32,389 nt of DNA, taken from positions 1-32,389 of the forward strand of contig JAQTXD010000037.1 of assembly GCA_028688955.1 (NCBI GenBank), in the 5' to 3' direction. The notes under the pieces were generated by a model. It was not told the DNA's origin. It did no database searches and saw only the letters and a program-made list of their open reading frames with translations. Of this stretch, positions 24,348 to 32,389 are shown piece after piece. The translations under genes and the position numbers were made by a program. The first letter of the stretch is position 1; every line of letters starts with the position of its first letter. Source of the stretch: Desulfuromonadaceae bacterium (GTDB lineage Bacteria > Desulfobacterota > Desulfuromonadia > Geobacterales > Pseudopelobacteraceae).

Positions 24348-25754
24348 CTACACGAGCATCAACGCCTCATCAGCCGCCCGCTCCGCTGCCGCAACACAAT
24401 CGTTCAAGCCGATGCCGCGATATGAGTTGCCGGTAAGTATCAATCCCGGATGCGCTTTGAGTAACCCTTCCAGCGCCTGCAGCCGTGCATTGTGACCTAC
24501 CGTGTACTGCGGAATAGCCTGGGGATGGCGGAACACCCTGACAAACTCCGGCGCAGAATCAATACCCATCGTCACGTTCAGGTCTTTCCTGACCCGTGCC
24601 ACAACCTCATCGTCACTCAGTTTCACATACTCAGGAAAGCAGGCCCCCCCCATCATGCTGCGCAACAGCGCCTTTCCCTTTGGGGCCCGATTTTCGAACA
24701 TGCTTGAGTCCCACAGCGTACCAAGGGTATTGCGGCCCTCTTTTTTCGGGATCAGGTAGCCGAACCCATCCAGAGAATGTTCTATCTGTTCAAGCCGGTA
24801 GCCGAAACAGATGACCGTCATGCTTGCGTAGGGGATCTCCCGCAGTACACGAGCGATGCCAGAATCAATGCCTGAGAGCATATCAGCGGCAGCAAACGCT
24901 GGAGACGCAACGATGACCTGGTCGCAGTCTAACTGGTTGCCATCACTGCATTTCACATGATAGGCTGCGCTAGCCGCTTTTTCAACAGCCGTAACGGCAA
25001 CTCCCGGCGTGACAATCCCGCCCAGCGATGCAGCCATGGCGTCAGAGAGATACTGGATACCCTCGCGAAATGATGTCAGCACGCCTCCCGGTCCGGCGGC
25101 ACTGGACACAACTTTTCCGGCCGCCTGGTCACGCTTTTTCTTCTTGCCAAGCATTATCATCGCCCGGATTAATCCGCCGTATTCCCGCTCCAGTTCCGCA
25201 ATGCGGGGAAAACAGGATATCAGCGACATAGTTTCGGGATCACCGGCAAATATGCCGGAGACCATCGGCGCGATGAGCTTGTCCAGCGCCTCTTTCCCGA
25301 GGCGTCGGCGGCCGAAGGCGGCCAGGGATTCGTCAACACCGACCGGCGGCGCCGCAATAAACGGCGTCGGCTCCAGAGCCAGTCGCAGCTTGCCCGGCCA
25401 GGAGATAAGGCCGCTTTTGAGGAACGCCAGCCCTCCGTCAGGCAGCTGGTGCAATGTACCACCGGAAAAGATGAAGCGCTTGCGGGCGTTATCGTTGCTG
25501 CGATGCAGGTTGCTCTCCACGCCGATTGCTCTGCAGAGATCCAGTGTCTGTGGCTTGCTGTCCAGAAAGCCGTTCGGCCCCCACTCACAGGTATACCCGT
25601 CAGCTTTGATGCTCCACATTTTACCGCCGAGCCGTTGCTCTTTCTCCAGCAGGGCAATGTTCAGCTCTTTACCGGCAGCCTGGGCCTTGTTTCGCAGCAG
25701 CCAGGCTGTAGCCAGCCCTGATATTCCACCGCCGATAATAACGATTTTTTTCAT
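24348..25754 (-). CDS. hemY: Protoporphyrinogen oxidase (HemY type, FAD-dependent)
   Basis: A 468-residue flavoprotein that oxidises protoporphyrinogen IX (or coproporphyrinogen III in some lineages) in haem synthesis. The N-terminal dinucleotide motif is IVIIGGGISGLATAWLLRNK. The FAD domain continues with LGGKMWSIKADGYTCEWGPN, a PPOX signature. The C-terminal part contains QAIPQYTVGHNARLQALEGL and LTGNSYRGIGLNDCVAAAER, which closes the FAD site. Length fits the family (450-490). Which of the two porphyrinogens is the substrate cannot be told here. The ATG is preceded by a candidate promoter in the divergent gap. Confidence 0.93.
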   Translation of the reverse strand: MKKIVIIGGGISGLATAWLLRNKAQAAGKELNIALLEKEQRLGGKMWSIKADGYTCEWGPNGFLDSKPQTLDLCRAIGVESNLHRSNDNARKRFIFSGGTLHQLPDGGLAFLKSGLISWPGKLRLALEPTPFIAAPPVGVDESLAAFGRRRLGKEALDKLIAPMVSGIFAGDPETMSLISCFPRIAELEREYGGLIRAMIMLGKKKKRDQAAGKVVSSAAGPGGVLTSFREGIQYLSDAMAASLGGIVTPGVAVTAVEKAASAAYHVKCSDGNQLDCDQVIVASPAFAAADMLSGIDSGIARVLREIPYASMTVICFGYRLEQIEHSLDGFGYLIPKKEGRNTLGTLWDSSMFENRAPKGKALLRSMMGGACFPEYVKLSDDEVVARVRKDLNVTMGIDSAPEFVRVFRHPQAIPQYTVGHNARLQALEGLLKAHPGLILTGNSYRGIGLNDCVAAAERAADEALMLV

Positions 25755-25772
25755 GGGAGTGCCCCCGAATGT

Positions 25773-25793
25773 ATTATAGTTCAGAACGCTGAA
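25773..25793 (-). promoter_or_regulatory. Candidate hemY promoter -10 with an inverted repeat
   Basis: The minus strand has a perfect TATAAT (25778-25773) about 19 bases before the hemY ATG. No good -35 box is found at normal spacing. Directly upstream of the -10 lies an inverted repeat TTCAG-AACG-CTGAA (25780-25793), which would fall in the spacer, where an activator or repressor could act. The short leader leaves little room, so this is tentative. Confidence 0.35.
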
Positions 25794-25841
25794 TAGTACG
25801 TGTGGCGGCCTGCTCTGTCAAGGTATACACCTTCGGCGCTG

Positions 25842-25870
25842 TTGACAGCATTGATCGAACGGCTTACATT
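25842..25870 (+). promoter_or_regulatory. Sigma-70 promoter of the J-protein gene
   Basis: TTGACA (25842-25847), a 17-base spacer and TACATT (25865-25870) give a full -35 match, ideal spacing and a 4/6 -10. The predicted start of transcription is near 25877. The ATG at 25901 has GGAG eight bases upstream. No CIRCE element or sigma-32-like box is seen. Confidence 0.75.
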
Positions 25871-25900
25871 GCGGGTAAATAATGAAACGATGGAGTTTTT

Positions 25901-26800
25901 ATGGCACAGGTCGATTATTACAAAGCCCTTGGAGTTGAAAAAGGGGCTTCGGCAGACGATATCAAGAAGGCGTTTCGCAAACTGGCGGTTAAGTATCACC
26001 CGGATCGCAACCCGGACAACAAAGGCGCTGAGGACAAGTTCAAGGAAATCAACGAAGCATACGCTGTTCTCTCTGATCCAGAAAAAAAACAGCAGTATGA
26101 TACTTTCGGTTCCAGCGGCTTCCATAAACAGTACAGCCAGGAAGACATTTTCCGCGGCTTTGATTTCGGCAATGCCTATAAAGATATGGGGGGCGGGGGG
26201 GGCGACGATATTTTTTCCCGACTCTTCGGCGGCTCCTTTGGTCGCGGCGGCGGACGCGGCGGTTTTCGCTCGGCGCCGCAAAAGGGTGCCGACCATGAAA
26301 TGGAACTGACTGTTACGTTTCGGGACGCCGCCCAGGGTGCCGAGAAACAGATCGCCTTCAGACGGGATGGCCAACGCGAGGAGTTGAAAGTTAAAATCCC
26401 GGCCGGCGTCGACAACGGCAGCAAGATCCGCATTGCCGGCAGAGGCGCTCAGGGAGATGCAGGCGGCACGGCAGGTGACCTGTTTCTGATTATTCACGTG
26501 CTTCCTGACCCGGTATTCATCCGAGATGGCGGCGACCTGTTTGTAGAACGCTCCATTTCTTTCAGCGCCGCATGTTTGGGTGTTTCTCTGGATGTCCCGA
26601 CTCTGGAAGGTGATAAGAGAATTAAAGTGCCGGCCGGCATTCAGCCCGGCACCAAAATCAGGCTGAAGGGATGCGGCATCAAATCCCTTGGCTCAAATGC
26701 CAAAGGCGATCTGTTTGTAAAAATCGGCGTTCATGTTCCTGAATCCTTGAATGGTGAGCAGAAAAAGCTGGTGGAGGAATTGGCAGGGAAGGGGCTGTAA
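25901..26800 (+). CDS. DnaJ-family co-chaperone without zinc finger (CbpA-like)
   Basis: A 299-residue protein. The J domain spans residues 1-70, with HPD at 33-35, and stimulates DnaK ATPase. A glycine-rich linker follows (about residues 92-125, [17 protein letters not shown]). Two C-terminal substrate-binding domains then follow, with [19 protein letters not shown] and [19 protein letters not shown]. The CxxCxGxG zinc-finger repeats of DnaJ are absent, which makes it a class B/CbpA-type protein. Its own promoter lies just upstream. The next gene starts 7 bases after its stop. Confidence 0.94.
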   Translation: MAQVDYYKALGVEKGASADDIKKAFRKLAVKYHPDRNPDNKGAEDKFKEINEAYAVLSDPEKKQQYDTFGSSGFHKQYSQEDIFRGFDFGNAYKDMGGGGGDDIFSRLFGGSFGRGGGRGGFRSAPQKGADHEMELTVTFRDAAQGAEKQIAFRRDGQREELKVKIPAGVDNGSKIRIAGRGAQGDAGGTAGDLFLIIHVLPDPVFIRDGGDLFVERSISFSAACLGVSLDVPTLEGDKRIKVPAGIQPGTKIRLKGCGIKSLGSNAKGDLFVKIGVHVPESLNGEQKKLVEELAGKGL

Positions 26801-26807
26801 CCATAAA

Positions 26808-27302
26808 ATGAAACTATCATTTCTTACAACCCTTGCCGCCCTGATTACTTGTAGTGCTGCTTCCACAGTGCAGTCCACTGAAGGACCGGTGATTCGCGTC
26901 ATCGACGGAGGGATACCGGGTGAGTCAACCCCTTCATACAGCAGAGGAAAAACCTTCATCAGAATTATTGGCGACAGGCAGGATGCTGTTTTGACGTCCG
27001 CCGGAAAACCGAGGTCACGACCACAGCAGGATCAGTCACCGGCAACACTGGACGAACATGGCACCGCTACAGGAAATGCAGCACACAATGACCCGGAGAT
27101 GGCTGACGCCGAACAGGAAAGCGCCGCACTGGCCGCCACAATAGAACAGCTTGCAGCGACCAGGACGGCAACACACGCTGACGTACCCTGCCCGCCAACC
27201 GTTACAGCCGTCACCGCTAAAAAAATTACCCCGTCGAAAAAAGTAACCAAAAATCATAAAAAAAGGGTAAAAAAACGGCGTACAAAATGTGTATGCCGTT
27301 GA
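26808..27302 (+). CDS. Hypothetical exported protein with a basic C-terminus
   Basis: I do not recognise a family. The 164-residue product starts MKLSFLTTLAALITCSAAST, a likely Sec signal peptide with cleavage near residue 19-23. A segment GPVIRVIDGGIPGESTPSY follows, then an Ala/Glu-rich, possibly coiled region (EMADAEQESAALAATIEQLA), and a very basic tail (TPSKKVTKNHKKRVKKRRTK) ending in CVCR. The ATG at 26808 is 7 bases after the J-protein stop, with GGAAGGGG further upstream than usual, so it is probably co-transcribed with it. A longer frame from 26751 overlaps the chaperone gene and is not favoured. The basic tail could bind nucleic acid, LPS or peptidoglycan; this is open. Confidence 0.6.
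   Translation: MKLSFLTTLAALITCSAASTVQSTEGPVIRVIDGGIPGESTPSYSRGKTFIRIIGDRQDAVLTSAGKPRSRPQQDQSPATLDEHGTATGNAAHNDPEMADAEQESAALAATIEQLAATRTATHADVPCPPTVTAVTAKKITPSKKVTKNHKKRVKKRRTKCVCR
27269..27299 (-). terminator. Rho-independent terminator of the lipoprotein genes
   Basis: Plus-strand ACGGCGTAC (27275-27283), a 7-base loop and GTATGCCGT (27291-27299) form a 9-bp stem with one wobble/mismatch. It is preceded by seven A on the plus strand. Read on the minus strand this is a hairpin followed by T7, about 30 bases after the stop at 27333. It overlaps the last codons of the convergent exported-protein gene. Confidence 0.7.
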
Positions 27303-27332
27303 TTTACCCGGTTCCCGATCTACGAAGAGTTC

Positions 27333-27953
27333 TTAGTTAACGGTATAGTTCACCGAATTGCCGATACAGCTGTAATCGACTTCGCGTGTGACCATCTTCG
27401 ATATTTTACCGGTGACAACATTTATTTTACGAGCAAAAATGACAATTTTATTGTTGAGATAACTGTATGTTCCAACAATTGCTTCGGTCTGGTTATATTC
27501 ATCCTTTTTTATCTCTGAAACCTTTCTCGAAAGCACCACCAGGCCCTTCTCATTCAAGTTGAAAAATTTTGCAAACTCGACCTGGGTGATCTTTGTGCCG
27601 CAGACTGAACTGAGGCCGCCGCGCATCAACTCTCCCATCAACAGCCCCTGGGATGCAGGAGTAAACGACTGGATGTCGACAAAGTCCGTAATCAGAATCG
27701 AATAACCGGTGTCTTTTGTCGCAGGTCCCTTGACGATTTTTTCAGATGTGCTCTCACCCTCCGAGGCAGATTTATCGGTGCACAGTTCACGGGCGATATC
27801 ATTAAACAGCGGTTTCAGGTCCGTTGATTCCAGAAGCTGGTTAAATGATTTTCCGGAACAGGTGCTACGGCGCATGGCAGTGTTCTGAGTCACGCATCCT
27901 GTGAGGAAGAGTGCGGCAACGACAACTGCAAGTGAGGATATAAGTATCTTCAT
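27333..27953 (-). CDS. FlgO-like lipoprotein, second copy
   Basis: A 206-residue lipoprotein. The signal peptide MKILISSLAVVVAALFLTGC has a canonical lipobox LTGC with the lipidated cysteine at residue 20. After a low-complexity linker (DKSASEGESTSEKIVKG), the domain with YSILITDFVDIQSFTPAS, VEFAKFFNLNEKGLVVLSRK and EAIVGTYSYLNNKIVIFARK follows the FlgO pattern (PF17680). In this pattern a conserved VxGTY strand precedes a line of beta-strands that predicts resulting variables of name or status. In Vibrio FlgO is an outer-membrane lipoprotein needed for flagellar stability, but homologues occur in non-flagellar settings. It follows its paralogue with a single base between them. Confidence 0.75.
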   Translation of the reverse strand: MKILISSLAVVVAALFLTGCVTQNTAMRRSTCSGKSFNQLLESTDLKPLFNDIARELCTDKSASEGESTSEKIVKGPATKDTGYSILITDFVDIQSFTPASQGLLMGELMRGGLSSVCGTKITQVEFAKFFNLNEKGLVVLSRKVSEIKKDEYNQTEAIVGTYSYLNNKIVIFARKINVVTGKISKMVTREVDYSCIGNSVNYTVN

Positions 27954-27954
27954 A

Positions 27955-28557
27955 TCACTTAATTCCCCCGTTGACGATCTTCATCGTGGGAGCGCCATTT
28001 TCATCATGGGACGGAGCAGGCTCGGGCAGCATGGCTACCGGAAGATACGTTTGGGCCGAGGAAATAACAACACCGGTATTTACGTCAATAACACGCGCAT
28101 TTATTGTCAGGTTTCCGTCTGCCACAGAGTAGGTCCCGGTAACAACACCGCTGATCTTGTATTCGTCCCTCAGTTTATTGATGTCCCTGCTCAAAAAGAA
28201 TTCTCCTGCCGCATTCACTTCTACCCCTTTTGCCAGCCGTATCTCGATTATATGCCACTTATGCTTCTGCAAACCATAGATCAGGTTCTCGGAAATCAAG
28301 CGGCCAAGCGCCATCGTGTCATCAATTTTGTCCAGATTGGTAAAACTTGTAACTATGTACTGGTTTGATGGAATCTTGCCAACAGCATTAATATCCAGCT
28401 GATCGGCAAGGTTCTTCATTTTGTTGTTGAAATTTCCGACGTGGGGAAGAGCCACGCTGCTTTCAGATGGTTCCGTGCTGCCGTTAACGGCATTTGCTGC
28501 ACAGCCTGCACAGCAGAAAACGGTAATCGCCATCATTACTCCCAAAACTGTTTTCAT
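27955..28557 (-). CDS. FlgO-like lipoprotein, first copy
   Basis: A 200-residue protein. The signal peptide MKTVLGVMMAITVFCCAGC has a lipobox-like CAGC with cysteine 19, although the -3 residue is Cys rather than Leu. The mature part shows the FlgO domain more clearly than its neighbour: NQYIVTSFTNLDKIDDTMAL, LGRLISENLIYGLQKHKWHI, FFLSRDINKLRDEYKISGVV and VTGTYSVADGNLTINARVID. A tail APTMKIVNGGIK closes it. The pair lies directly downstream of the large exoprotein gene on the same strand. A role in assembly or anchoring of that surface protein is possible but is inference. Confidence 0.8.
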   Translation of the reverse strand: MKTVLGVMMAITVFCCAGCAANAVNGSTEPSESSVALPHVGNFNNKMKNLADQLDINAVGKIPSNQYIVTSFTNLDKIDDTMALGRLISENLIYGLQKHKWHIIEIRLAKGVEVNAAGEFFLSRDINKLRDEYKISGVVTGTYSVADGNLTINARVIDVNTGVVISSAQTYLPVAMLPEPAPSHDENGAPTMKIVNGGIK

Positions 28558-28640
28558 CCTGCCCCCCTTACCCTTTCCTCTTGAATCTACCTGCAGATTC
28601 GCCTCGGCCCTTATACCATCTTATCGTACAATCTGCAAAG

Positions 28641-28667
28641 AACGCTTGCGGGAATAAACGCAGCGTT
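28641..28667 (-). terminator. Hairpin after the exoprotein gene, possible terminator or attenuator
   Basis: Plus-strand AACGCTTGCG (28641-28650) pairs with CGCAGCGTT (28659-28667) across an 8-base loop, with one bulged base. It lies 9 bases past the exoprotein stop on the minus strand. It is followed on that strand by CTTTGC, not a strong T-run. It may stop or reduce read-through into the lipoprotein genes, or act as a 3' stabiliser. Confidence 0.45.
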
Positions 28668-28676
28668 TCGGAAGGA

Positions 28677-31600
28677 CTAGTAGTCAATGAGCCTTGGATC
28701 CGTCTCCGGTGCGATGAATGCCCTGTCGGAATCAATGAGTGATTGAGAGGCCATGGTAAAGAAATCATCGGAATTCGCCGGTATCACTGTGAACAGATAT
28801 CGGGTGCTGTTACCAATCAACGCTGTTGCCGCAGTCCTCAAATCGAGCAGTGAGTTGAAATGATCCATCTCAGTCCCCATGACAACCACCCCGTTATATA
28901 ATCCCAAACTCCTGATATTATTTTTCACATCACCCGCAAACGTGAGGAATGGAATGCTCCCTGTCAGATTAACCGTAACAGGAGTCTGGGCAGCGGTCGT
29001 TGTAAGATCAAGCGGAGTGGCATTGTTCATGGTACCGGCAATTGTCGAAGCGGTAACTTGCAGTATCGAAGCGGTCGGGTTTGATAGTGTTGCCTGCCCT
29101 GCAGCTGTGGCAGAAACGGTATCAGTGCTGGTCCCGGACACCGTCATATCTGCGCCTGCGATCAGGATTGTCGGGCCGGTAGTAGTGAGGGCTGCAACCA
29201 GATTGTTGCTGTCCGTAATGCTGGTTGCTGCCGCGGTCACCGACACCGGTCCGCCGAAGTCGTTATCCGCGTTGGCCAGGGTGATCGGCTGATCACCGGC
29301 GTTGAGTGTGGTTGCACCGGTAACCACGATGGGACCGGATCCGGTTATACCACCGGTATTTGTAAGGATCAGTGCACCGCCTGTCTGGTTAATGGCGGTA
29401 ATAGCCAGAGGCGACGCACTGTTGGTCAGGGTGATATCGCCGCTGCTGCTGTTGCTGGCGTTAAATGAGGAGACCGCATTCAAGCCGTTGCCGATGAGCG
29501 TCTGGCCGCTCCCTGACTGCGTGGTTAAAAGACCCGCCGTGATAAGTGCACCCGCGCTCCACTCGGTAATGGCGTTTCCGGCAGACAAGGTGATCGGGCC
29601 ACTGCTGGTGACAGTGTTGTTAATGACAACATCACCACCCGCTACAAGCACAACTCTGCCGTTTCCTGATGTGGAGAGAGCACCGCTATCTGTAATGCTG
29701 CCATCCGTGGTAATCCTGATGTCGTTTCCGGAGGTTGCATCCACCGCTCCGTTCAGGGCAGTTGCACCGCTTCCTGCGGATTGGGTCAGGCCGGCGGCTT
29801 TCATATCGGAGAGGGTAACATCGTGAGCGCTTGTGATCGTGACTGCACCGAGGGGAGCTGTTCCCCCGGCCGCACCGGAAAGAGTAATATCGCCCGTAGC
29901 GGCTGCGAGAACAAGCGAATGGATGCCGTCCAGCGTACCGGCAAGGGTAATCGGCCCGGAACCGGAATTGATCACCGTGTCGGCACCCAGAACAACAGCA
30001 CCGTTATAAACCTGGCCGGCAGCACCACTGGTAGTCACCGAACCGCCATTCAACCTGGTTGTACCTCCGCCGGTGATGGTTAAACTGTTCAGGGGAATTG
30101 TCCCGACTACTCCGCTGAATGTCGTTGTGCCGGCGGTACTGATGGTCAGGTCATACGCAGTTGCACCGCTGTCAACCGTGCGCGCAAAGGTAATATCACC
30201 GGAACCGGTGGACATCATGGTCGCGGCTCCACCAAGTGTCACCGCACCGCCGTAGGTCTGTGCACCGCCGGTGTTTATAACGCCCTGTACTGTTGCAGCA
30301 ACACCGGCATCGCTGATCACACCGGTTAGTGAACCGCCGGATCCGACATATGCATTGCTCCCTGCCGTGCCGATGATATTCTCGAACGAAGTCCAGCTTA
30401 CCATGCTGTTGGTCCCTGCGTTGACCCCGGTCAGGTTAAATGTCTGGTTACTTCCGGTGATGGTATCGGAACTGTGGGCGCTGCCGGTTACCGTCGTGAT
30501 GCCGCTCCAGGTGCCACCAATACCTGATCCGGTTTGCGTGGTCAGGTTCACCGTTACCGGTGTCGCGTAGCTGCCATAATCAAGAGCGGCGTTCGAACCT
30601 CCGTCAAGGTTGCCGGTAATGGTACCGTCACTCCCCATATTGAACGTGCCCGCCGTCATGTCATGCAGGTTTTCAAACGATGTCCAGGAAACTGTGCCGC
30701 TCGTACCGGCATCGATACCGGTCAGGTTATACACCGTACCGGCACCGGCCATGGTATCCGATGCACCGCTGCCGGTTATCGACGTGATACCGCTCCAGGT
30801 TGTGCCGACGCCGGTGCCGGTTTTAGACGCCAGATTCACCACTACCGGCCCCACGATACCTGCTGAATAGTCCAGAGTACCACCATTTGCGGTGATGCCG
30901 CCGGCCACAGATCCACCTGCGGCAAACCTGAACGTGGCTGCGCCCGTATCTGCGAGGTTTCCGATACCAGTGTAGCCTTCTGCCAGCAAACCGGTCACAT
31001 TGCCTGCATTTGTACCGGTCAGGGTGAAGGTCTGCCCGCCGGTCGACGTTACAGTGCCCAAACCGGAATCTGATATTTTTTCAAACGATACCCAGGAAAC
31101 AACGTCGCTTGTACCGGCGTTGGCGCCGGTCAGGGTATATGTTTTGTCCGTGCCGCTGATCGTGTCGCTGCTGCCGCTTCCGATTACAGTCGTGATGCCG
31201 CTCCAGGTTGCCCCGATACCACTGCCGGTTTTTGCCGTCAGATCCACCGTCACCGGACCCGCACTGCCCGCCGAGTAGTCCAGCGTGCCACCAACTGCCG
31301 TAATGCTGCCGCTCAGGCTGCCGCCGCTGCCGAACCTGAACGTACCTGCTCCCGAGTCAGTCAGGTTACCGATGCCGCTGTAGCCGCCCGGCAGCAAGGT
31401 CGTCACGCTGCCGCTGTTCACGCCGCTCAGGGTATAGGTCTGCCCGCCGCTCGTTGCTATGCTGCCGGTGCCGGCATCGGCAATCTTCTCGAACGATGTC
31501 CAGGAAACTCCGCCGCTGCTGCCGGCGTTGGCACCGCTCAGGGTATAGGTTTTATCAGTACCGCTGATGGTGTCGCTGCTGCCGCTCCCGGTCACGGTCG

Positions 31601-32389
31601 TGATGCCGCTCCAGACGCCGCCGATGCCGCTGCCCGTCTTCCCGGTCAGGTTGACTGCGACCGGACCGGTCATTCCCGAATAGTCAAGAGTGCCGCCCGG
31701 CGCAGTAATGGTGCCGGTCAGGCTGCTCCCCTCAGTGAACCTGAATGATCCTGCTCCCGTGTCAGTCAGGTTACCGATGCCGCTGTAGCCGCCCGGCAGC
31801 AAGGTCGTCACGCTGCCGCTGTTGACGCCGCTCAGGGTATAGGTCTGCCCGCCGCTCGTTGCTATGCTGCCGGTTCCGGCATCGGCAATCTTCTCGAACG
31901 ATGTCCAGGAAACTCCGCCGCTGCTGCCGGCGTTGGCACCGCTCAGGGTATAGGTTTTATCAGTACCGCTGATGGTGTCGCTGCCACCGCTCCCGGTCAC
32001 GGTCGTGATGCCGCTCCAGACGCCGCCGATGCCGCTGCCCGTCTTCCCGGTCAGGTTGACTGCGACCGGACCGGTCATTCCCGAGTAGTCGAGCGTACCA
32101 CCCGCTGCCGTAATAGTACCCGCCAGGTTGCTCCCATCAGCGAATCTGAACGTACCTGCTCCCGAGTCGGTCAGATTCTCGAACGAACTCCAGCTGACTG
32201 CTCCGCTGCTGCCGGCATTGGCACCGCTCAGGGTGTAGGTTTTGTTCGTACCGCTGATGGTGTCGCTGTTGCCGCTCCCGGTCACGGTCGTGATGCCGCT
32301 CCAGCTCCCGTCGATGCCGGTCGTTGCACCGTTTCTCCCGGACAGGTTGAACGTCACCGGACCCGCGCTGCCTGCCGAGTAGTCCAGCG
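28677..32389 (-). CDS. Large repeat-rich surface/exoprotein (filamentous-hemagglutinin-like), C-terminal part, cut by the window edge
   Basis: The frame is open through the right edge, where the sequence still reads as repeat (LDYSAGSAGPVTFNL). The true start is therefore outside, and at least 1237 residues are present. The upstream two-thirds are imperfect tandem repeats of about 135 residues, rich in Gly, Ser and Thr, with landmarks SGIGGVWSGITTVTGSG, SDTISGTDKTYTLSGANAG and VSWTSFEKIADAGTGS. They are predicted to be beta-helical. The later part (GALILTNTGGITGSGPIVV, VTGATTLNAGDQPITLANAD) resembles exoproteins of two-partner secretion systems. The last ~90 residues are non-repetitive, ending SLIDSDRAFIAPETDPRLIDY, with no obvious sorting motif. 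A TpsB partner, if any, is not in the window. Confidence 0.8.
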   Translation of the reverse strand, partial: LDYSAGSAGPVTFNLSGRNGATTGIDGSWSGITTVTGSGNSDTISGTNKTYTLSGANAGSSGAVSWSSFENLTDSGAGTFRFADGSNLAGTITAAGGTLDYSGMTGPVAVNLTGKTGSGIGGVWSGITTVTGSGGSDTISGTDKTYTLSGANAGSSGGVSWTSFEKIADAGTGSIATSGGQTYTLSGVNSGSVTTLLPGGYSGIGNLTDTGAGSFRFTEGSSLTGTITAPGGTLDYSGMTGPVAVNLTGKTGSGIGGVWSGITTVTGSGSSDTISGTDKTYTLSGANAGSSGGVSWTSFEKIADAGTGSIATSGGQTYTLSGVNSGSVTTLLPGGYSGIGNLTDSGAGTFRFGSGGSLSGSITAVGGTLDYSAGSAGPVTVDLTAKTGSGIGATWSGITTVIGSGSSDTISGTDKTYTLTGANAGTSDVVSWVSFEKISDSGLGTVTSTGGQTFTLTGTNAGNVTGLLAEGYTGIGNLADTGAATFRFAAGGSVAGGITANGGTLDYSAGIVGPVVVNLASKTGTGVGTTWSGITSITGSGASDTMAGAGTVYNLTGIDAGTSGTVSWTSFENLHDMTAGTFNMGSDGTITGNLDGGSNAALDYGSYATPVTVNLTTQTGSGIGGTWSGITTVTGSAHSSDTITGSNQTFNLTGVNAGTNSMVSWTSFENIIGTAGSNAYVGSGGSLTGVISDAGVAATVQGVINTGGAQTYGGAVTLGGAATMMSTGSGDITFARTVDSGATAYDLTISTAGTTTFSGVVGTIPLNSLTITGGGTTRLNGGSVTTSGAAGQVYNGAVVLGADTVINSGSGPITLAGTLDGIHSLVLAAATGDITLSGAAGGTAPLGAVTITSAHDVTLSDMKAAGLTQSAGSGATALNGAVDATSGNDIRITTDGSITDSGALSTSGNGRVVLVAGGDVVINNTVTSSGPITLSAGNAITEWSAGALITAGLLTTQSGSGQTLIGNGLNAVSSFNASNSSSGDITLTNSASPLAITAINQTGGALILTNTGGITGSGPIVVTGATTLNAGDQPITLANADNDFGGPVSVTAAATSITDSNNLVAALTTTGPTILIAGADMTVSGTSTDTVSATAAGQATLSNPTASILQVTASTIAGTMNNATPLDLTTTAAQTPVTVNLTGSIPFLTFAGDVKNNIRSLGLYNGVVVMGTEMDHFNSLLDLRTAATALIGNSTRYLFTVIPANSDDFFTMASQSLIDSDRAFIAPETDPRLIDY
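31371..32098. repeat. 405-bp near-identical tandem repeat in the exoprotein gene
   Basis: The segment starting at 31371 recurs at 31776, an offset of 405 bases (135 codons). Over the first ~320 bases only about four differences are seen by eye, after which the copies diverge. Further, older copies with lower identity extend to about 30350 and to the right edge. Near identity indicates recent duplication or gene conversion. Confidence 0.9.

Noticed and set aside
28879..31278. Several plus-strand open frames of 60-174 codons opposite the exoprotein gene
   Set aside because: They are shadows of a GC-rich repetitive gene. Their proline- and valine-rich translations repeat with the 405-bp period and have no start signals.
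32355..32389. Start of the exoprotein at a GTG near 32357
   Set aside because: The frame continues to the window edge as the same repeat (LDYSAGSAGP), so this is an internal codon.

Overview
The window looks like a Gram-negative chromosome segment. It has outer-membrane lipoproteins, a Wza-like export protein, a Wzz/Wzy/Wzx-type surface polysaccharide locus, and a large repeat-rich secreted protein. The gene mix (multi-SLBB exporter, DUF47-Pit pair, FlgO-like lipoproteins, hemagglutinin-like exoprotein) suggests a Desulfuromonadia/Geobacter-like deltaproteobacterium. That assignment is inferred from gene content, not from a marker gene.

Layout. Positions 1-22605 are read almost entirely on the minus strand. 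In transcription order they carry a DUF47-Pit phosphate pair, gmd, an intact MntA-HepT toxin-antitoxin pair, a second decayed MntA-HepT pair, and then a long polysaccharide operon. The operon order is outer-membrane exporter (15454-18045), a small four-helix-bundle (23S-IVP/Avd-like) gene, the Wzz chain-length protein, wecB, wecC, a two-domain oxidoreductase, a glycosyltransferase, a hexapeptide acyltransferase, the Wzx flippase, a heparinase II/III-family protein, a Wzy-like polymerase/ligase and two further glycosyltransferases, the last cut by the window edge. WecB and WecC make UDP-ManNAc and UDP-ManNAcA. Gmd makes the precursor of GDP-deoxyhexoses. Wzx, Wzy, Wzz and the exporter flip, polymerise and export the product. 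The distal part (1 to about 8 kb) is visibly AT-rich and the proximal part is not, as is common for variable polysaccharide loci.

Positions 22784-27302 hold housekeeping genes: uppP, radC, a HemY-type protoporphyrinogen oxidase (minus), a CbpA-like J-protein with a near-consensus promoter, and an unknown exported basic protein. Positions 27333-32389 (minus) hold a large repeat-built exoprotein open at the window edge, followed by two FlgO-like lipoproteins.

The most unusual feature is a family of heptanucleotide tandem repeats with consensus CCTCNNN. Twenty-nine perfect units abut the stop codon of the four-helix-bundle gene, and thirteen lie just upstream of its start. The same family continues in inverted orientation through the next intergenic region into the wzz coding sequence, where it builds a roughly 60-residue N-terminal extension. 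Four units also lie in frame inside wecC. Because 7 and 3 are coprime, the perfect repeat encodes the same heptapeptide in all three frames, and the variants found inside genes are free of stop codons. I propose this as a candidate undescribed repeat element, possibly linked to the four-helix-bundle protein.
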